A DNA stretch of 64,000 nucleotides from contig MU394103.1 in the NCBI GenBank assembly GCA_022578605.1, forward strand, positions 62,001-126,000. Direction: 5' to 3'. Under the pieces are notes generated by a model. That model worked only from the letters and a program-made list of their open reading frames with translations, searched no databases and was not told where the DNA came from. Shown in pieces: positions 22,069 through 34,600 of the stretch. The first letter of the stretch is position 1, and each line of letters opens with the position of its first letter. The translations under genes and the position numbers were made by a program. The DNA comes from Camillea tinctor. Its lineage: Eukaryota > Ascomycota > Sordariomycetes > Xylariales > Xylariaceae.

Positions 22069-23014
22069 GTGTGAATAAAGTAAAATCAAATCGAATAAAG
22101 TGAAACGCAGTAAGAAGAAAAGAGGCGCCTGTAGTGTAACTCTAGTCTATAGTTGATCTATGGGTACCAGACTGAAGCCGAGTTTAGATAATAGAAACTG
22201 TGTTTATAGAAAGGTGAATACATAAAAAAGGGGGTTGAATGAAAACCCAATTAGTCACCGGTAGCCGCGATATTCACTGTAGCAAGTAGACATAGGAAAG
22301 TACTTCATATCTAAGAGGCTAGGTAGTTATCCATATCTCTATATTCTACAAGGAGAAATCGATATCAACCTATTCTATTTACAAGTATATACTGCAGAAT
22401 TTTGACCCAAAAAGAGAAAAAAAAACTCCATAAACTCTATCGAAGATGTGCAGGCTTTAGTTCCGGCGCTAGATGATTTTTGGCCTGCTGATGCGACGCT
22501 GGTCTCTTGTCATATCTTTTTTTTTGTGCGGTGGAGCTATGTGGTAGCGGTAGCAGTGATGGTGTATAGTATAGCAGTAATATCCAAGTTTCGATTACAC
22601 TAAGGGGATTTTGGGTTCAGTTACCCTTTTTTCCAGGTTACCCCTTTTCAAATATATATATATTATTCCACGTAGCGAATCACCCCTTTTTTTCGTTCAT
22701 GCTACAGTGTTCCACAGCATGAGGGGAACATGAATATGTGGACGTACTATAGTTAAGCTGTTAATAATTGTTATTTTTACGACAAAAATAATAAATAACT
22801 AAACGTACCTAGGGTTTAGAAACGGGGTTGTACTTAGTCTTGCTGAACTCTTAGCTTAGACTTCAGTGTGAGTGGAGCTTGCGAACGGAGATCAGGAAAT
22901 CCACAGTTGCTCGCCTATAACGAAATGCTCCGATTCAGTGCTCTATAATGCATCTATACCCACCCAAGTATCAATCATTATGTACATATCCTACCTACTA
23001 TCTCATCACCGCAC
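22069..23014. other. intergenic
   Basis: About 950 bp between the methyltransferase start and the 3' end of the N-acetyltransferase. AT-rich with short T and TA runs (about 22651-22667). No supported feature. Confidence 0.5.
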
Positions 23015-24172
23015 TCATACTCCCGACGGACCAACCCCGTTCCCCACGATCTCGCTGACTGTGCCTTTGATGGCCTCCCTGTCCGGCTCGTCGAAGGAGA
23101 TGCCGAAGTACCTGCGGAGAACGTCGAGCCGCTGGTTTTCGCTCTCGAGCGTGATACTTAGCTTGGTCTCCCCGCCGCGCCGCCACCGCAGTGTGTTTTC
23201 CCACAGGATGATCGCCCCGTCGATCTGGCCCCCCATCGTGCCTGCGTCCCTCTGGGGGCCGTCTCCCACTTGATCGATGCGCTCTGCGTCGGTGGTGAAC
23301 CGTGTGACTAAGACTTTGCGCGGGAAGAAGGATGTTTCACTCTTGGAGGGGGACACTAGGAGAGGTTAATTTGCGGTAGGAGATATACCTAGGGTGTGTT
23401 CGAAGACATGTGTATGAATGACGAAAAGGTTAAGTGTATAACATTGAACGTAGAAAAGGGGGAAAATATATGCGATGAGAATTGCCCCGGAGTGTAGGTA
23501 CTCACAATTCATCCCCTGTATATCCTCCGGCAGAAACTCCACATCCAGGAAACAATACATCGGCGTCCACCCCGCCTCTGGCCCAACCCTGACCTGGTAA
23601 ATCCACACCTTGCACCCCTGGTCGACCTGCTGCGGTATCGGCTCGTGCACCAGCCTCAACCTCGCGGGTTCTATCTGCGCCTGCTCCCGCCCCTCCACCA
23701 GTGGCACCGGCGCAGTGGGGCCGTTGGCCCCGTACGCGACGTCGACCATGTAGCGGTGGCCGGCGGCGGTAGTCACAATGTTGACGCAGTGCGTGAAGCC
23801 GCCGTACCGCTGAGCAGCGGCGTCGTAGATGCGCGCGCCCGCTATGTGAACGTGGAACCCCAGGCTCAGGAGCACGGTGTGGAAGAGGGTATTAGCCTCC
23901 ATGCAGTACCCGCCACGGCCGTGGGAGGGGGGCCCCACGATCTTGCGGAAGACGTTGTGAGCCTGGACATTGACCACGCGGTGCCAGGAGTAGTGCAGGG
24001 TCAGGTTCTCGAAGGGGATGGTGAGGAGCTGGTGCTTGACTAGCGTTGCGATGTAGTGTAGCTGGTCGTCGTAGTGGGGCGGGGCGGAGTAGAGGCGCTC
24101 GTCGTGGGGGAGGCAGATGCGATCGAAATATTGGCCCAGCTGAGCTGCGGTGAATAATGGTCGATGGGCCAT
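23015..24172 (-). CDS. arylamine N-acetyltransferase
   Basis: Acetyl-CoA-dependent arylamine N-acetyltransferase of 335 aa, exons 23506-24172 and 23015-23355 with a 150-nt intron (GTGAGT...CTAG). The Cys-His-Asp triad is visible: Cys in RGGYCMEAN, His in GGFTHCVNIV and Asp in YMVDVAYG. The N-terminus has PFENLTLHYS, as in the family. I chose the ATG at 24172 (MAHRPLFTA), which fits the family start; the upstream Met codons would add a non-conserved hydrophobic leader. In fungi these cytosolic enzymes detoxify aniline-type xenobiotics and plant-derived benzoxazinone breakdown products; the substrate here is unknown. No truncation or missing catalytic residue is seen. Confidence 0.9.
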
Positions 24173-24858
24173 AATGGAGGAGCTCATATATGAGATGAGA
24201 AAATACAATTTGCTATATGAGACATTCTGATGATGATAGAATAAATATTGACCTATGCGGTGAGTCACGACGAGACTGTAGTTGAATCTGAGCAGACATG
24301 GAGCATATACGAATCAGCTCACGATGACGTTCAGGGGGTGTCCACTGCTGATATCAAAGTGTTATGTAAAACGTAAACAAATAGCGTTAGTAGCTTATAC
24401 TTCAATCCCTCTTTGGGCAGGTAGGCGTAGTATCTCTCCCCTCCAAGCCACATTCACCCGAACTCTGTAGCCGGAGATGCTAGAATCCATGTCGTATACT
24501 ATGTATGCAGTATCACCCAAAGTTGCGGGCCGGGATAGGAACTCGGCAAACCGTCATTTCCCGGAGACTTTGACTGCGTAAAATTAGATAATGTTGTTTC
24601 ACGAGCGCCGGCGAAGGGCATAGGTTATCTAAATCATCGTTAATAAGTTATGCGTATGTAAATAGGACTGAAAAGAGACGGCAAGCTAAGGGTTGGCAAA
24701 ACAGTAAAAACAGTAAAGAGTCAAAGGGCTAGTATAAAGGTATTTTAGCATTTGAATGCATATAAGGTGGTCTTTGTAAACTCCAAAGCAGGCTAACATA
24801 TAATACTCCTCTCTTAGGTCTCGGTAATAGGGGTTTGAACTCGAGCATTATGTCCCTC
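24173..24858. other. intergenic
   Basis: About 690 bp between the N-acetyltransferase start and the VPS41 stop. Contains presumed promoter of the former and 3' UTR of the latter. Nothing specific recognised. Confidence 0.5.
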
Positions 24859-27800
24859 CTATAACTGAATACCCTCAACGGTCTCCATCTTAATCTTACA
24901 CACAGGGCAGCCCTTCTCGATACGATCACGCAGGAGTCTTGCGTGCGTGACTTTGCTGCCGACAAATCTTCCACCTCTTGAGCGGTCTTCGTCCCCACCA
25001 CCGAAGCTACCGGGATCTAATGCTTGTCCGGGGTGCAAATATTCTAATAAATGCGTGATATGGAAGACATGACCACAAGCAAACCCTACCAACGTTTCCG
25101 TCTCCCATTCGGTAAAGGGCTCATGGCAGCTTGCGCAGTGGCCTGGCTGAGGCTCCCGATGGTCGTGCTCTGGTTGTGTATCATGTGAATTGCCGTTGGA
25201 ACGACGCATCGTCTCTGACGCTGCTGCGGGCGTACCTGTACCGGTGCCGGTTGTGCGTAGTGTCCCAGTAGGAGACGAGTTGCTAACAGCGGAAACAACC
25301 CCCACATCCTTCGATTCCACGTCAATATGGTCTTCAGCCTGGACGACAACATCGAATTTGATTCCTCTACGCTGGCCATTGCGAAGCTGGTTTTGCGCTG
25401 CAGCAACTTCTGACCGTAGGACACGAGCCACGCCAGATGAGATACTATACTGAATCTCGTGCTCTTTCATGATATGCTTCAAACCTTCACGGAGGCCGGG
25501 GATTTGGAGACCTTCGGGGATTCGACGGACTAAAGTAATAGGGTTGATGGATGTGCCAACTTCTTCGAGTAACCCACGGATAAAACGGGGTTTATCCATG
25601 CTGTAATTGAGGAGATCTTCCCATAAATCTGGATCGTCTTGTTCTTTCGCAAATGCGATGGCCTGTGAAACGTCACCAAGTCGATCAATAATAAGGTAAA
25701 GAGCTCGCTTCATCTGCCCAGTCTTGGAGTATAAGTAGACCAATTCGGGTATATAATTGGCATTCTCGCATTCCTGCACAGCCTTCTCGAACATGTACGA
25801 GGTTGAGACCTTAAGGAAATCCATGAGTAATTCGCGGTCAAAGACCGAGAAAATATGGACTGCCATATCAGCAAACTCGTCAACAAGCGATACGGATTCA
25901 TCGACGGGCCGATCCCGGTATTCTTGCCAAAGACCACGGAAGTAGAAGTAGAGATAGAGATTCAAGTTCTTCTGATCTAGCTGAGTGACGACGACCTCAG
26001 GCTTGATAAGACCACGGTACGCTTCGTCAACTAGTAAGGTTATTGCTTCAGATGTGGCTTCTTCAAGTTCGGCAACGCTCATCCGACTTAATTGAGATTC
26101 CGGCACCCTAAGTGCGATGAAGCTTGGAACATCGTCGGTAACAGCACCGGCGAGGTGATTGTCTCTTATTAACCGCATCGCAGAGTCTGCGTCCTGAAGC
26201 TTAATGTAGCCCTTTAGAGCATCTCTGTATCGGCCGTCGGCTTCTTGGAGTCGCGCCAAACATTCCATTACAATACGCCAGTCGCGTCCTTTCTCTCCGT
26301 CATCGACACTGTCTTCCCTGACATCACGGAACTTGAGCTGATTTTCGAGTGCGATGCTGATTTCATGGACATTAAAAAGTTCAAGACCCCAGCGATCGAG
26401 CAATTCTTTAAATCGAGGCTTGTCGGTTCGAATGTAGTGTCCGAGCATGACCTCATACACTGTCCCCGGAATTGGGGGGTGCATGGGTTCTGATGGTATA
26501 TAGTTCACGATTTCGTCAAACTTCTTCGCCCCTGCAAAGGTATAGATCCACTTCTCCCACCGGTCAGGTGTATTTACCACCTTGGCTATAACCTGGGCGG
26601 CAGGTTCCCAGTGTCCGTTTTCAACAAGATCTTGGACCCATAGCTCGCCGATCCGACGTTTTTCTTTCTCGGCCGAGCTATGCATAAGACGGTAATGAGA
26701 ATCTACGGCAGATGACGCATCATCGTAGAAGTCATCGGGTGCCCACGATCTCCGGTCAGGAGTGGGTGGAGTCAGTTCAAGTCTGTCCAGTGGAGGATTC
26801 ATGATATCTGGATGCTCATCGAGAAGCTCCCAGGCTTCTTGATATCTTTGATGGTCTAACAGCCAAGTAAGATGATCTCCGAGGTCTCTCTTAGTAGCGA
26901 GTATACAGTCATATGGGCTGTGTATGAATATTTTGGCTCCTGGCTTGATAAGATTTGGGTGTACCGTTTGAGACCCTGTTGAGCGAGGAACGCCCCGAAT
27001 ACTCCCAGCAGTGCTCATCATCTTATTGCCGGAAGCTGCCTCATTGCTGTCTCTGCTTCTAACGCTGGCACTAGAACTGAATAAGGACCTTGGATTAATT
27101 GCAGCATTCCACATGTCAGTCCCTAGACCTGCCAGAGCTTCCAAAGCGCCTCGCGACGCCACAACAGAAGCTGCTCTGGTAGCAGGTAGCACACCAATAT
27201 GATAGTCATTAGACGATAAGCGTTCAAACCGACCAACAGTGAGGCTGTCTTTGTCAACTTCGGCTTGGGAAGTAAGATCGATCAGTCTAAGCTCAGGGGG
27301 TAGAGCATTTTGGCGACGCCTTATCCCCCCGGACGGCTCGCTGCCGCTGGAGCCCGTCGATGACTTCGCCTTATGTTGTTTGTGAGATTTCGATTTTGCG
27401 TCCTTGATATCCTCATCTTCTTCTGGTTTGCAATACGCAAGAACCAACAGCAAATTTTGGGTATATAACGAAATTCCAGAAATGATGCAATCCATGCGGA
27501 GTCTATCGAGATGTTAGCATATGCATTACAGCATTTAGAGTCTAGAACACTTACATCTTTACTATCTCAGCTCTTCCAATGGATCTCTCCCCAGCGTTTT
27601 GGCCTACACCAATACCACCCGGATGGACATGGATGATCCATATCGTACCACCCCATCCTACCAGCAGCCGCTCTATTTTCTTATCATGATTTTGGGCCTG
27701 TTGGGTTAAACTAGTAGCAGCCGGTGATAAAGATGTTATTGGTACCGGGCCATCGCCTTTGCCTTCGCCGTCTTCGCCTTCTATAGCCTGGTCATCGATC

Positions 27801-29192
27801 CACTCGGCGCGCCCTTTCCAGACACCAGCCATTTCTTCCCACTCATCCGTCTGCGGCCTATCAATGTGGCCAATTCGTTTCCAGGCATCCTCGGCATCAG
27901 CAGTATCAAGGTGAAGCTTGGATCGCATGATTTTAATGCCGTGCTCATTCAGCCATGCGACGTATCTGCCCGACAGCGACCACTTGATGGTGCTGATGGT
28001 ACCTTCGCCAGAGTGTAGAACGGTATCTTTGCCGGTATTTGCCCCCAATCCAATGCTACCAAGCCATCCTGATGCTGTTGCCGCTGCAGTACCGACCGTC
28101 GTCGACGTACTGCGTCCCAGCGGAGCACCAGCGGTAAGTATTAAATTGCCAGCCAGCCCACCGGAAAGGTACGTCTTGTCATTCTTGTAATCAGGTGATA
28201 GGGCGACAGCTTGGACAGGTCGCGCAAAGTTCCGCAGCTGTACATCTCGTAGATCGATGAGGGATTGGACACAGACATTTCCATCAACGGATGAGGTGCC
28301 GATATAAATGTTGTTCGAAGGGATATTGGGGACCTGGGGTATTTCGCGGACCTTCCGATGTCCGGAGGGAGTGATTTCTGAATGTCTAGAGGATGGACGA
28401 CTAAAGCTCTGGGAGGCTGCTCTCGCGACAGCTTCGGGTTTGAGGTTCAACGGTAGAGGAGGCGGTGGGTAGGGAGAGATGGATATACTCGTGACGGAGG
28501 CGGAATGGGCATGATAGACGCGTACGGACTGGAAGGTGGGAAGTTGGATGACGTGCTGCCAGGTCTGTTAGTGAAGCTAGGTGATGGGGGGATTGGTGAT
28601 GAATATTTACGATGTTTCCGTTGTGTGTGCCAACGATCATCTTGTCGCCGGCGACAAGAAAAGCACTTGTGGCGTCGCCATTCCTATAGACGGCGTTTAA
28701 GTGTTGTGTAAGACGGGCATACTTCAGTTTGGGCTCATCCTCCTCCTCGTCATCATCGTCGTCTTCATCCTCTTCTTCGTCATCCTCTTCCTCCTCCTCA
28801 CCGTCTTCGTCTTCTTCATCGTCGTTCTCTTCCTCTTCCTCTACCTCTTCTTTCTCTTCTTCTTTTTTTTCTCCTTCTCCCTCTCTATCTCTATTACTAG
28901 CCTCCTGCTCCTGCTCCTGCTCCTGTTCCGGCTCTTGTTCCTGTTTCTTCTGGTCTACCGCCTCTTCCGCGCCAACATGAACACCTCGATCATGACTAGG
29001 TTCGTCCGAACTCGGGCTTTCAGGGTTCGGGCCAGGATTGGGCTCTCTAGAGCTAGAGCTAGGGCTAGGTTCGTCGGGCTGCAAGTGTTCTTCGTCTTTA
29101 TTCGTGAGAGTACTTGGTTCGTGCGCTTCTTCGTTCTCATGGGTGTTATTATTATTACTATCCTGGCCCAGGTCGGGCTGTGCTTCTGTCAT
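24859..29192 (-). CDS. vps41: vacuolar protein sorting-associated protein 41 (HOPS subunit)
   Basis: HOPS tethering-complex subunit for endosome/AP-3 vesicle fusion with the vacuole; about 1,411 aa in three exons (28611-29192, 27555-28564, 24859-27502). The first ~150 residues are extremely acidic and low-complexity. A WD40-like beta-propeller follows: LTQHLNAVYRN, the spliced GTHNGNI region, SASVTSISISP, IYIGTSSVDGNVCV and GRYVAWLNEHGI. The large middle is helical and corresponds to the clathrin heavy-chain repeat (DLTWLLD-type helices, DPDLWEDLLNYSMDKPRFI). The C-terminus is a RING-H2: CASCHEPF, then CGHVFHITHL, then CPVCKIKM. Intron borders GTAAAT...ACAG and GTAAGT...TAG keep frame. The acidic insertion makes this protein longer than yeast Vps41 (about 990 aa). 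Confidence 0.95.
28735..28930 (-). repeat. purine/pyrimidine-asymmetric acidic codon repeat in VPS41
   Basis: About 200 bp of CTC/TTC/GTC/ATC triplets on the plus strand, encoding a nearly uninterrupted Glu/Asp run on the minus strand. Almost pure pyrimidine on the plus strand. Confidence 0.9.
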
Positions 29193-29686
29193 GGCAGGCG
29201 ACTAGCAAAGGATGCTCGCATAATGAGACAAACTCCTGGACGCGAAGATGGGGAATGGAGAATGGGGAAGAGGATAGCGCGCAGTCGGGGGCATGTAGGG
29301 ATGTATTAGCTATTCGTTATCTGCTGGGTGAAGTGGATAGACATGCGAGTCTGGAGCTATCCCAAGCTATAATAGGATGATGCATGATGGATGGTGATAG
29401 GATCGGGAAGTCGAGCTACGTCAGAGCTGCAGCTCCGAGAAATGCCTTTAATGCAAGACATGTGGCACTGTGATTGCACTGTATTTATCGAACGTGTTGG
29501 GGCTTGATTGGGGCTTCAACTGGGGGGAGTGTGGGTCACTGTGTACTCCGTGACTTCCAATCCATCCAAGCTTGTCGTAGCCTTGCAGATTCCCTAACTT
29601 GGGGTTTACTGTGTGTTGGACCAATCAGTAGATAGAAAAAAAATATAAAAAAAAGGGAAAAGAGAAAACAACCCCGCCAATTTTTA
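29193..29686. other. VPS41 upstream region
   Basis: Promoter-side sequence of VPS41, ending at the TA dinucleotide that borders the AT-rich transposon relic. No specific sites recognised. Confidence 0.45.
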
Positions 29687-31278
29687 CTCCCCTTCCAGCC
29701 TTTTTTTTTAACTGTGGGGCCCGACTCCACATCCCTTTTTACGACTAAAAACTATTAGATGCAGCATGAAATATGTACTAACACATACATTTTATTAAGA
29801 AAAGTATATTTAATTTTTTCAACTTAATAACCAAACATCCTTTCCTTTAATTTAATAATTTTTTTTAACCTTTTTAACATATTCTTAACTAATGATTTTA
29901 AATAGCTACTAAGTATAGCATTTTAAGCTTTTAAAATAACGTTTTTTAATTTATTAAAGGTTAAATTTAAAAGATTATAATAACGATATATTTAATTTTT
30001 TATTTAACTTTATACATTTTTAATGGAATTTAAATTAAGGCTATATAGTGGAAATTTTAACATTTAAATTTTTAAATTTCTTAAAACTTGCTTAATTGCC
30101 TAGGCTTTATAAAATAAAGCACTATTTTAATAAAATAAAGTGTTAAAATGCTTTTAAATAAAGCGCAATATTAATGGTAAAATATACAATATATAATTCT
30201 TAGCATTTATTTTACTATATTTTTTAAGTTATATAAAGCAAGGCCTTTTATACCGGCTAGTAAAAAACCCCTAAAACATCCACTTATAGCCTCAGCCTTT
30301 AAAGAGGTCAAAATTTTTTAAGTCTTTATTTTCATAAACAGTAACTTAAGTTTTTCACATTATATTAATAAAAGCTTAAGTTTTATTTAATTAAAAAATT
30401 AAATTTTTACTTACAAGCCAATCTTTTAAATAAGGCAACCGTTAAAGCCACTCCTTTGTAAATTTAAACCGCTTTACTTTATGTTTAAGTTTAAAATAAA
30501 TATTGCAGCGTTATATATACCTTTTATACCTTAAATTTAGCATAGCTTTTTTAATAGCTTTTTCTTTATATAGAGCTAATTTCGAAATAAAATAAAGAAA
30601 ATTTAGCCAACAAATTTAACGATAGCTTTATTTAACATTTATAAACTACTTTATTATAGCTTTAATTTCATTTAGTATACGGCTAAAATATTGTTTATAG
30701 CAATTAGAGGTTAACCAGTATACACATGCATATTAAACCTAGCTTTTCAAAAAGCTTAGTTTATTAACTATCTTTTTTAAAAACTAACCTTACTAATAAA
30801 AAGCTTAACATACTACGCAATCGTTTCGTAAAAGGCGTTTATAATTTGGTTTTTCTCTTTTTTCTTTTTTTAGCAAAAGAAAAAAAGCTTCAACGAAAAT
30901 AAAGGCATCTTGCAAAGCTTCTATATCCTTTGCCTATACTTTCGTAAGTATAATAAGAACTAAGCTAATTAATAAGCTGCCAAAAAGAGTCTACAAGGTC
31001 TTAAAAGTACTGGGGGCATCCATAATGAAATTTGAATTTTTTTTAATTTTTTTAAGCAAAAAACGGCTTTAAATAAATAAGTAATTGCAACAAAACGGTT
31101 TAAACGGGTTAGTTGTGAGATAAAAAAAGAGAGTTTTAATAAAATTGATTTGGAAGGTATTTACGCACTGAAATTGTGTGGGCTAGTACCTTTTAAAACA
31201 ATGAACTAGTAATCTTTGGCCCGTGTATAAGGGGGTGGAGTCGGGCCCCACAGTTAAAAAAAAAGGCTGGAAGGGGAG
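29687..31278. mobile_element. AT-rich Fot1/pogo-like transposon relic, 1,592 bp
   Basis: Left terminal repeat 29687-29730 and right terminal repeat 31235-31278 are perfect inverted copies over 44 bp, starting CTCCCCTTCCAGCC. Each end is bordered by TA (29685-29686 and 31279-31280), the target of Tc1/mariner and Fot1-type elements; Fot1 itself is known for 44-bp terminal repeats. The interior is very AT-rich, with many TTTAA/TAAATT words, and no frame of useful length. This fits heavy C-to-T mutation of a transposase gene (RIP) or a non-autonomous copy. It lies in the shared upstream region of VPS41 and APC1. Confidence 0.8.
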
Positions 31279-31623
31279 TAGTGTGGTTAGTGTAGTGCAA
31301 CTGTGCAACCTATAACTGAACCTAGCACCAAGCTATCGAGGCTAGGTTAAAGGTCTCCATTGAAAATCAACAATAGCCTTACACCTAAACATTAAACATC
31401 TCCCACTCACCACATCACGTTCACCTCTTAACACACTACAACCCACATAACCTACATCCAATAAATGAAAACAAGGGGAGAAAACAAAACAAAAACAAGC
31501 CTTGCACATAAGTGATTCGTATAATATCTCGAGCTTTTTTTTTTTTTAACTTCAACTTCAATCTAATTCAACCCCCAATCCCTCCCGAGGTCCCCACCCT
31601 CAAATGGATCCAACCTCGTCAAC
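31279..31623 (+). promoter_or_regulatory. APC1 upstream region
   Basis: 345 bp between the transposon relic and the APC1 start codon, C/A-rich, with a T9 run near 31537-31548 and a CT-rich leader. The APC1 promoter must lie here or inside the inserted element. Confidence 0.4.
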
Positions 31624-34600
31624 ATGGCTTCGGTGACCTCTCTCGGCCTGCACCAACCCACCGCCCTACAGTATGCCATTCAAGAACAGCTTCTCCCCGA
31701 GAACCCCCCAAGTTCATCTTATGAATGGGATATTACGGTTGACCAGGCCACCGACGATAATGGGGACAGCAATGGTGAAGGCGATGGCGAGGATGAGCTG
31801 CTAGTCACCAAGGATTCCGTGATATGGTCCAGGGGCTGCATCTTCCGCAAATGCTTCGGCTTCAAGCTTGAGAAAGAACCTATTACCCAAGCCCTGTTGA
31901 CATACTTCCCCAGTTCCGAAAATGATGCTGGTCCGGGAACAGCCAAGGCTAAGAATGCATCTCGTGTTATGTCCAAAGCCCTGGTGGTCCTGCTCAAGAC
32001 CCAGGCCCACATCTATTTCCTCGATGGCACCAGCCATGTCGTGCATATGCCCTTCGAAGTCGAATCGGCATGTGCTGCACCCCAAGGCTTGATTATACAA
32101 CGAAAACCGCGCTCAGATAGCAGTGCCACCTCGAGCTTGAAGTTCCCCAAAGTCCCTCCAAACTCTTTCATTTCAAGTCAATTCTCCCCCCTATCCGCTC
32201 GAACTTCTCAACTATCTACCTTTACCACTGAGACGCTTGGGAGACCGAGAGCCTTGCCATTGAGACTAAGTTCCAACTTTGAGAACCTCTGGGATGCCCC
32301 TGAGGAGAAGAATGACTCCTCTTGGCCCCGTCTGGTCACCCTTACGGATCCGCTGCTGGAACTGGGCCTTGTAGTGACCCAGCCTGACAAGTCTGCCAAG
32401 CAGAAGACCCGGAAAAGCTTAGGCAGGGCACCCCATTTCCTCGACCGGGCTGAAGAGATACTTCATGTAGAAGCGATTCACCCGTGTGGAACTTCCACCG
32501 AAACGAGAAACGGAAAGCTTGTTCTAGCTGTCACTGTGAACCGAGAAACCTCCATGTATACGGTATGGCGACTTTCCTATATTCATAATGAGGATCCTTT
32601 CCTTGGGACACGTAAGAATTCCAAGAGAAAACCAGGTCCGCGGCGTAGTTCCATGCAGCCTGGCCTACCTAGTGGTGCTACGACTCCCTTACAGACCAAT
32701 TTTAAGGAGAGCTTCGGTGCGACTATGCCCGGAAAACGGTCGCGGAAAAGCGAGAAAATCGAGAGAAATGACAGGGCTTTGGAAAAGCTAGAATCGTCAT
32801 TAGGTATCGACAAAGAGTCGGGAGTAACTCGTCGGACCTCCCGGCGTGTAAGCTCTATGCTCGCCAGGGCAGATCTTTCTGCTTCACAAGACCGGGCTGG
32901 ATTCGTTGAACAAGCCCAAATTGCCGGAATTACCAATACAAGAAGGGATACATCGCTCGGGAGCCAGCGAAATCGCACAAGTAGTGCCTTCTCTGGCCCC
33001 AGCTTTAGTAGCAGTGTTAATCATCCGAGTAACAACCTCGGCAGTTTCTTGGAGGCTCCTGTTGATACCTTGCTTGAAGAACTACGAGCCGGTGGAGACT
33101 TTGAGGGATTCCATACCATGGGTCTCGACGATCACGATTTCGATGGACTCGCCCAGGAGGTCTTGCTCACCAGGATCCATAGCATTCCTGTCGATAATAG
33201 CAACGTCAGATATTCTCTTTCAAAGCAGCCAGCCCGCAAGCAGTGCAAAGTATTTTGCGTTTGTGGACCTCCAGTCACTACAGAAGGTTACGAAAGACAG
33301 CAAGTTTTAGTAGGTATTCAAGACCCAATGGAGAAGCGTCTACAGCTTTTGACCCTACACCTGCAATCAAACAAGACCTCGTCAGGTACATATGTGCCTG
33401 ACAAGACAGTCGTGACATTCGGGCAGCTTAAAAAAGCTCAAAATGTTCTTGATTCAAGCAAGATAACTGATGGAAACATATCTATGATCTTGTTATTGTC
33501 GCAGGCCAGCAACGGCCTGCGTGAACTTAGCGTTCAAGCACCATGGAGCCCATTTACCCCTATTTCATTTCCACAGAAGCTCTCACTTGCGAATCTACGC
33601 AGCCTTGACTATCGAGGCAGTCTTATCAATCGGGAAGTTGGTATTAGGAGAGCCGTAACCCCTGAGATTGGAGAGATTGCGGGAATGCGACATCCTAAAC
33701 TACGTGGTATCGTCGACATCGTAGACGAAGACACTCAACAGTTGCATCAAATTCGTATTCAGCTACAGCCTCTGTCTCCCCAGGTCTTAAAAGTACTAGA
33801 TGTGATTCGGTCTGTTGTACCCCCGGCCTTTGGAGATAATCTCATGGCCGGTTGGTGGGACATTCTTTCATGGCTTCGTCAGCAAGATACAGATATTATT
33901 GATATCGAGTGGTCTGCTATCGTCATACAGATGATGTCCATATACCTTGCCCTAGATGTAGAAAATGCTGCTTCTCTAATTGACCAGGCCCCTAAAAGGA
34001 GATCTCGAGGTTTCCTGAGATCAAGTAGTGGTGCGCAGATCGATCTCGAGGACTGGGAAGCAATGAACGCATACGAAACACCAGGGTCCTTGACGCACCC
34101 ATCCTGGGCAGAGAACAAGGCTTGGCAGTGGATGATGGAAGAGGATGATTCTGACATGTTCATGTTCCAACCAAACACCAATAAGCATGGCTCGGATTTC
34201 CTGACATTGCATATGAAGCGTACCCTAGCGTATTTGTCTAGTGGAAGGGACGCAATAAACGGCCAAAACTATCTACCAACTGCTCCAGGAACTGACAGTA
34301 CCAGCCGAATGCGATATGCCCAAGACATTTTCCTTGCGTTGCACGTTTTGCTTGAAGAGCAAAAACTGAACATCACCTCCCCACATACAACCTCCCCCGG
34401 TTCAAATGACTTAAGAGCTGTGCTATTGCGAATTGCATCCTGGATGAAGTGGTCCTCGTGGACTGGCTTATACGAATTGGAGATGTCCTTGGACTGGCCG
34501 GAGAACCACGGAGAGTTAGAGGCCGTCCGGGTTTCTTTGCTACCCCCGGAACCAGACTATTGGGGTGCCTTTGACTGGATACAAGCGAATATATCTCGCG

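Noticed and set aside
28701..29309. Plus-strand Ser/Phe/Leu-rich open frames
   Set aside because: They are antisense to the acidic codon repeat and N-terminus of VPS41; the composition simply mirrors GAA/GAG/GAT codons.
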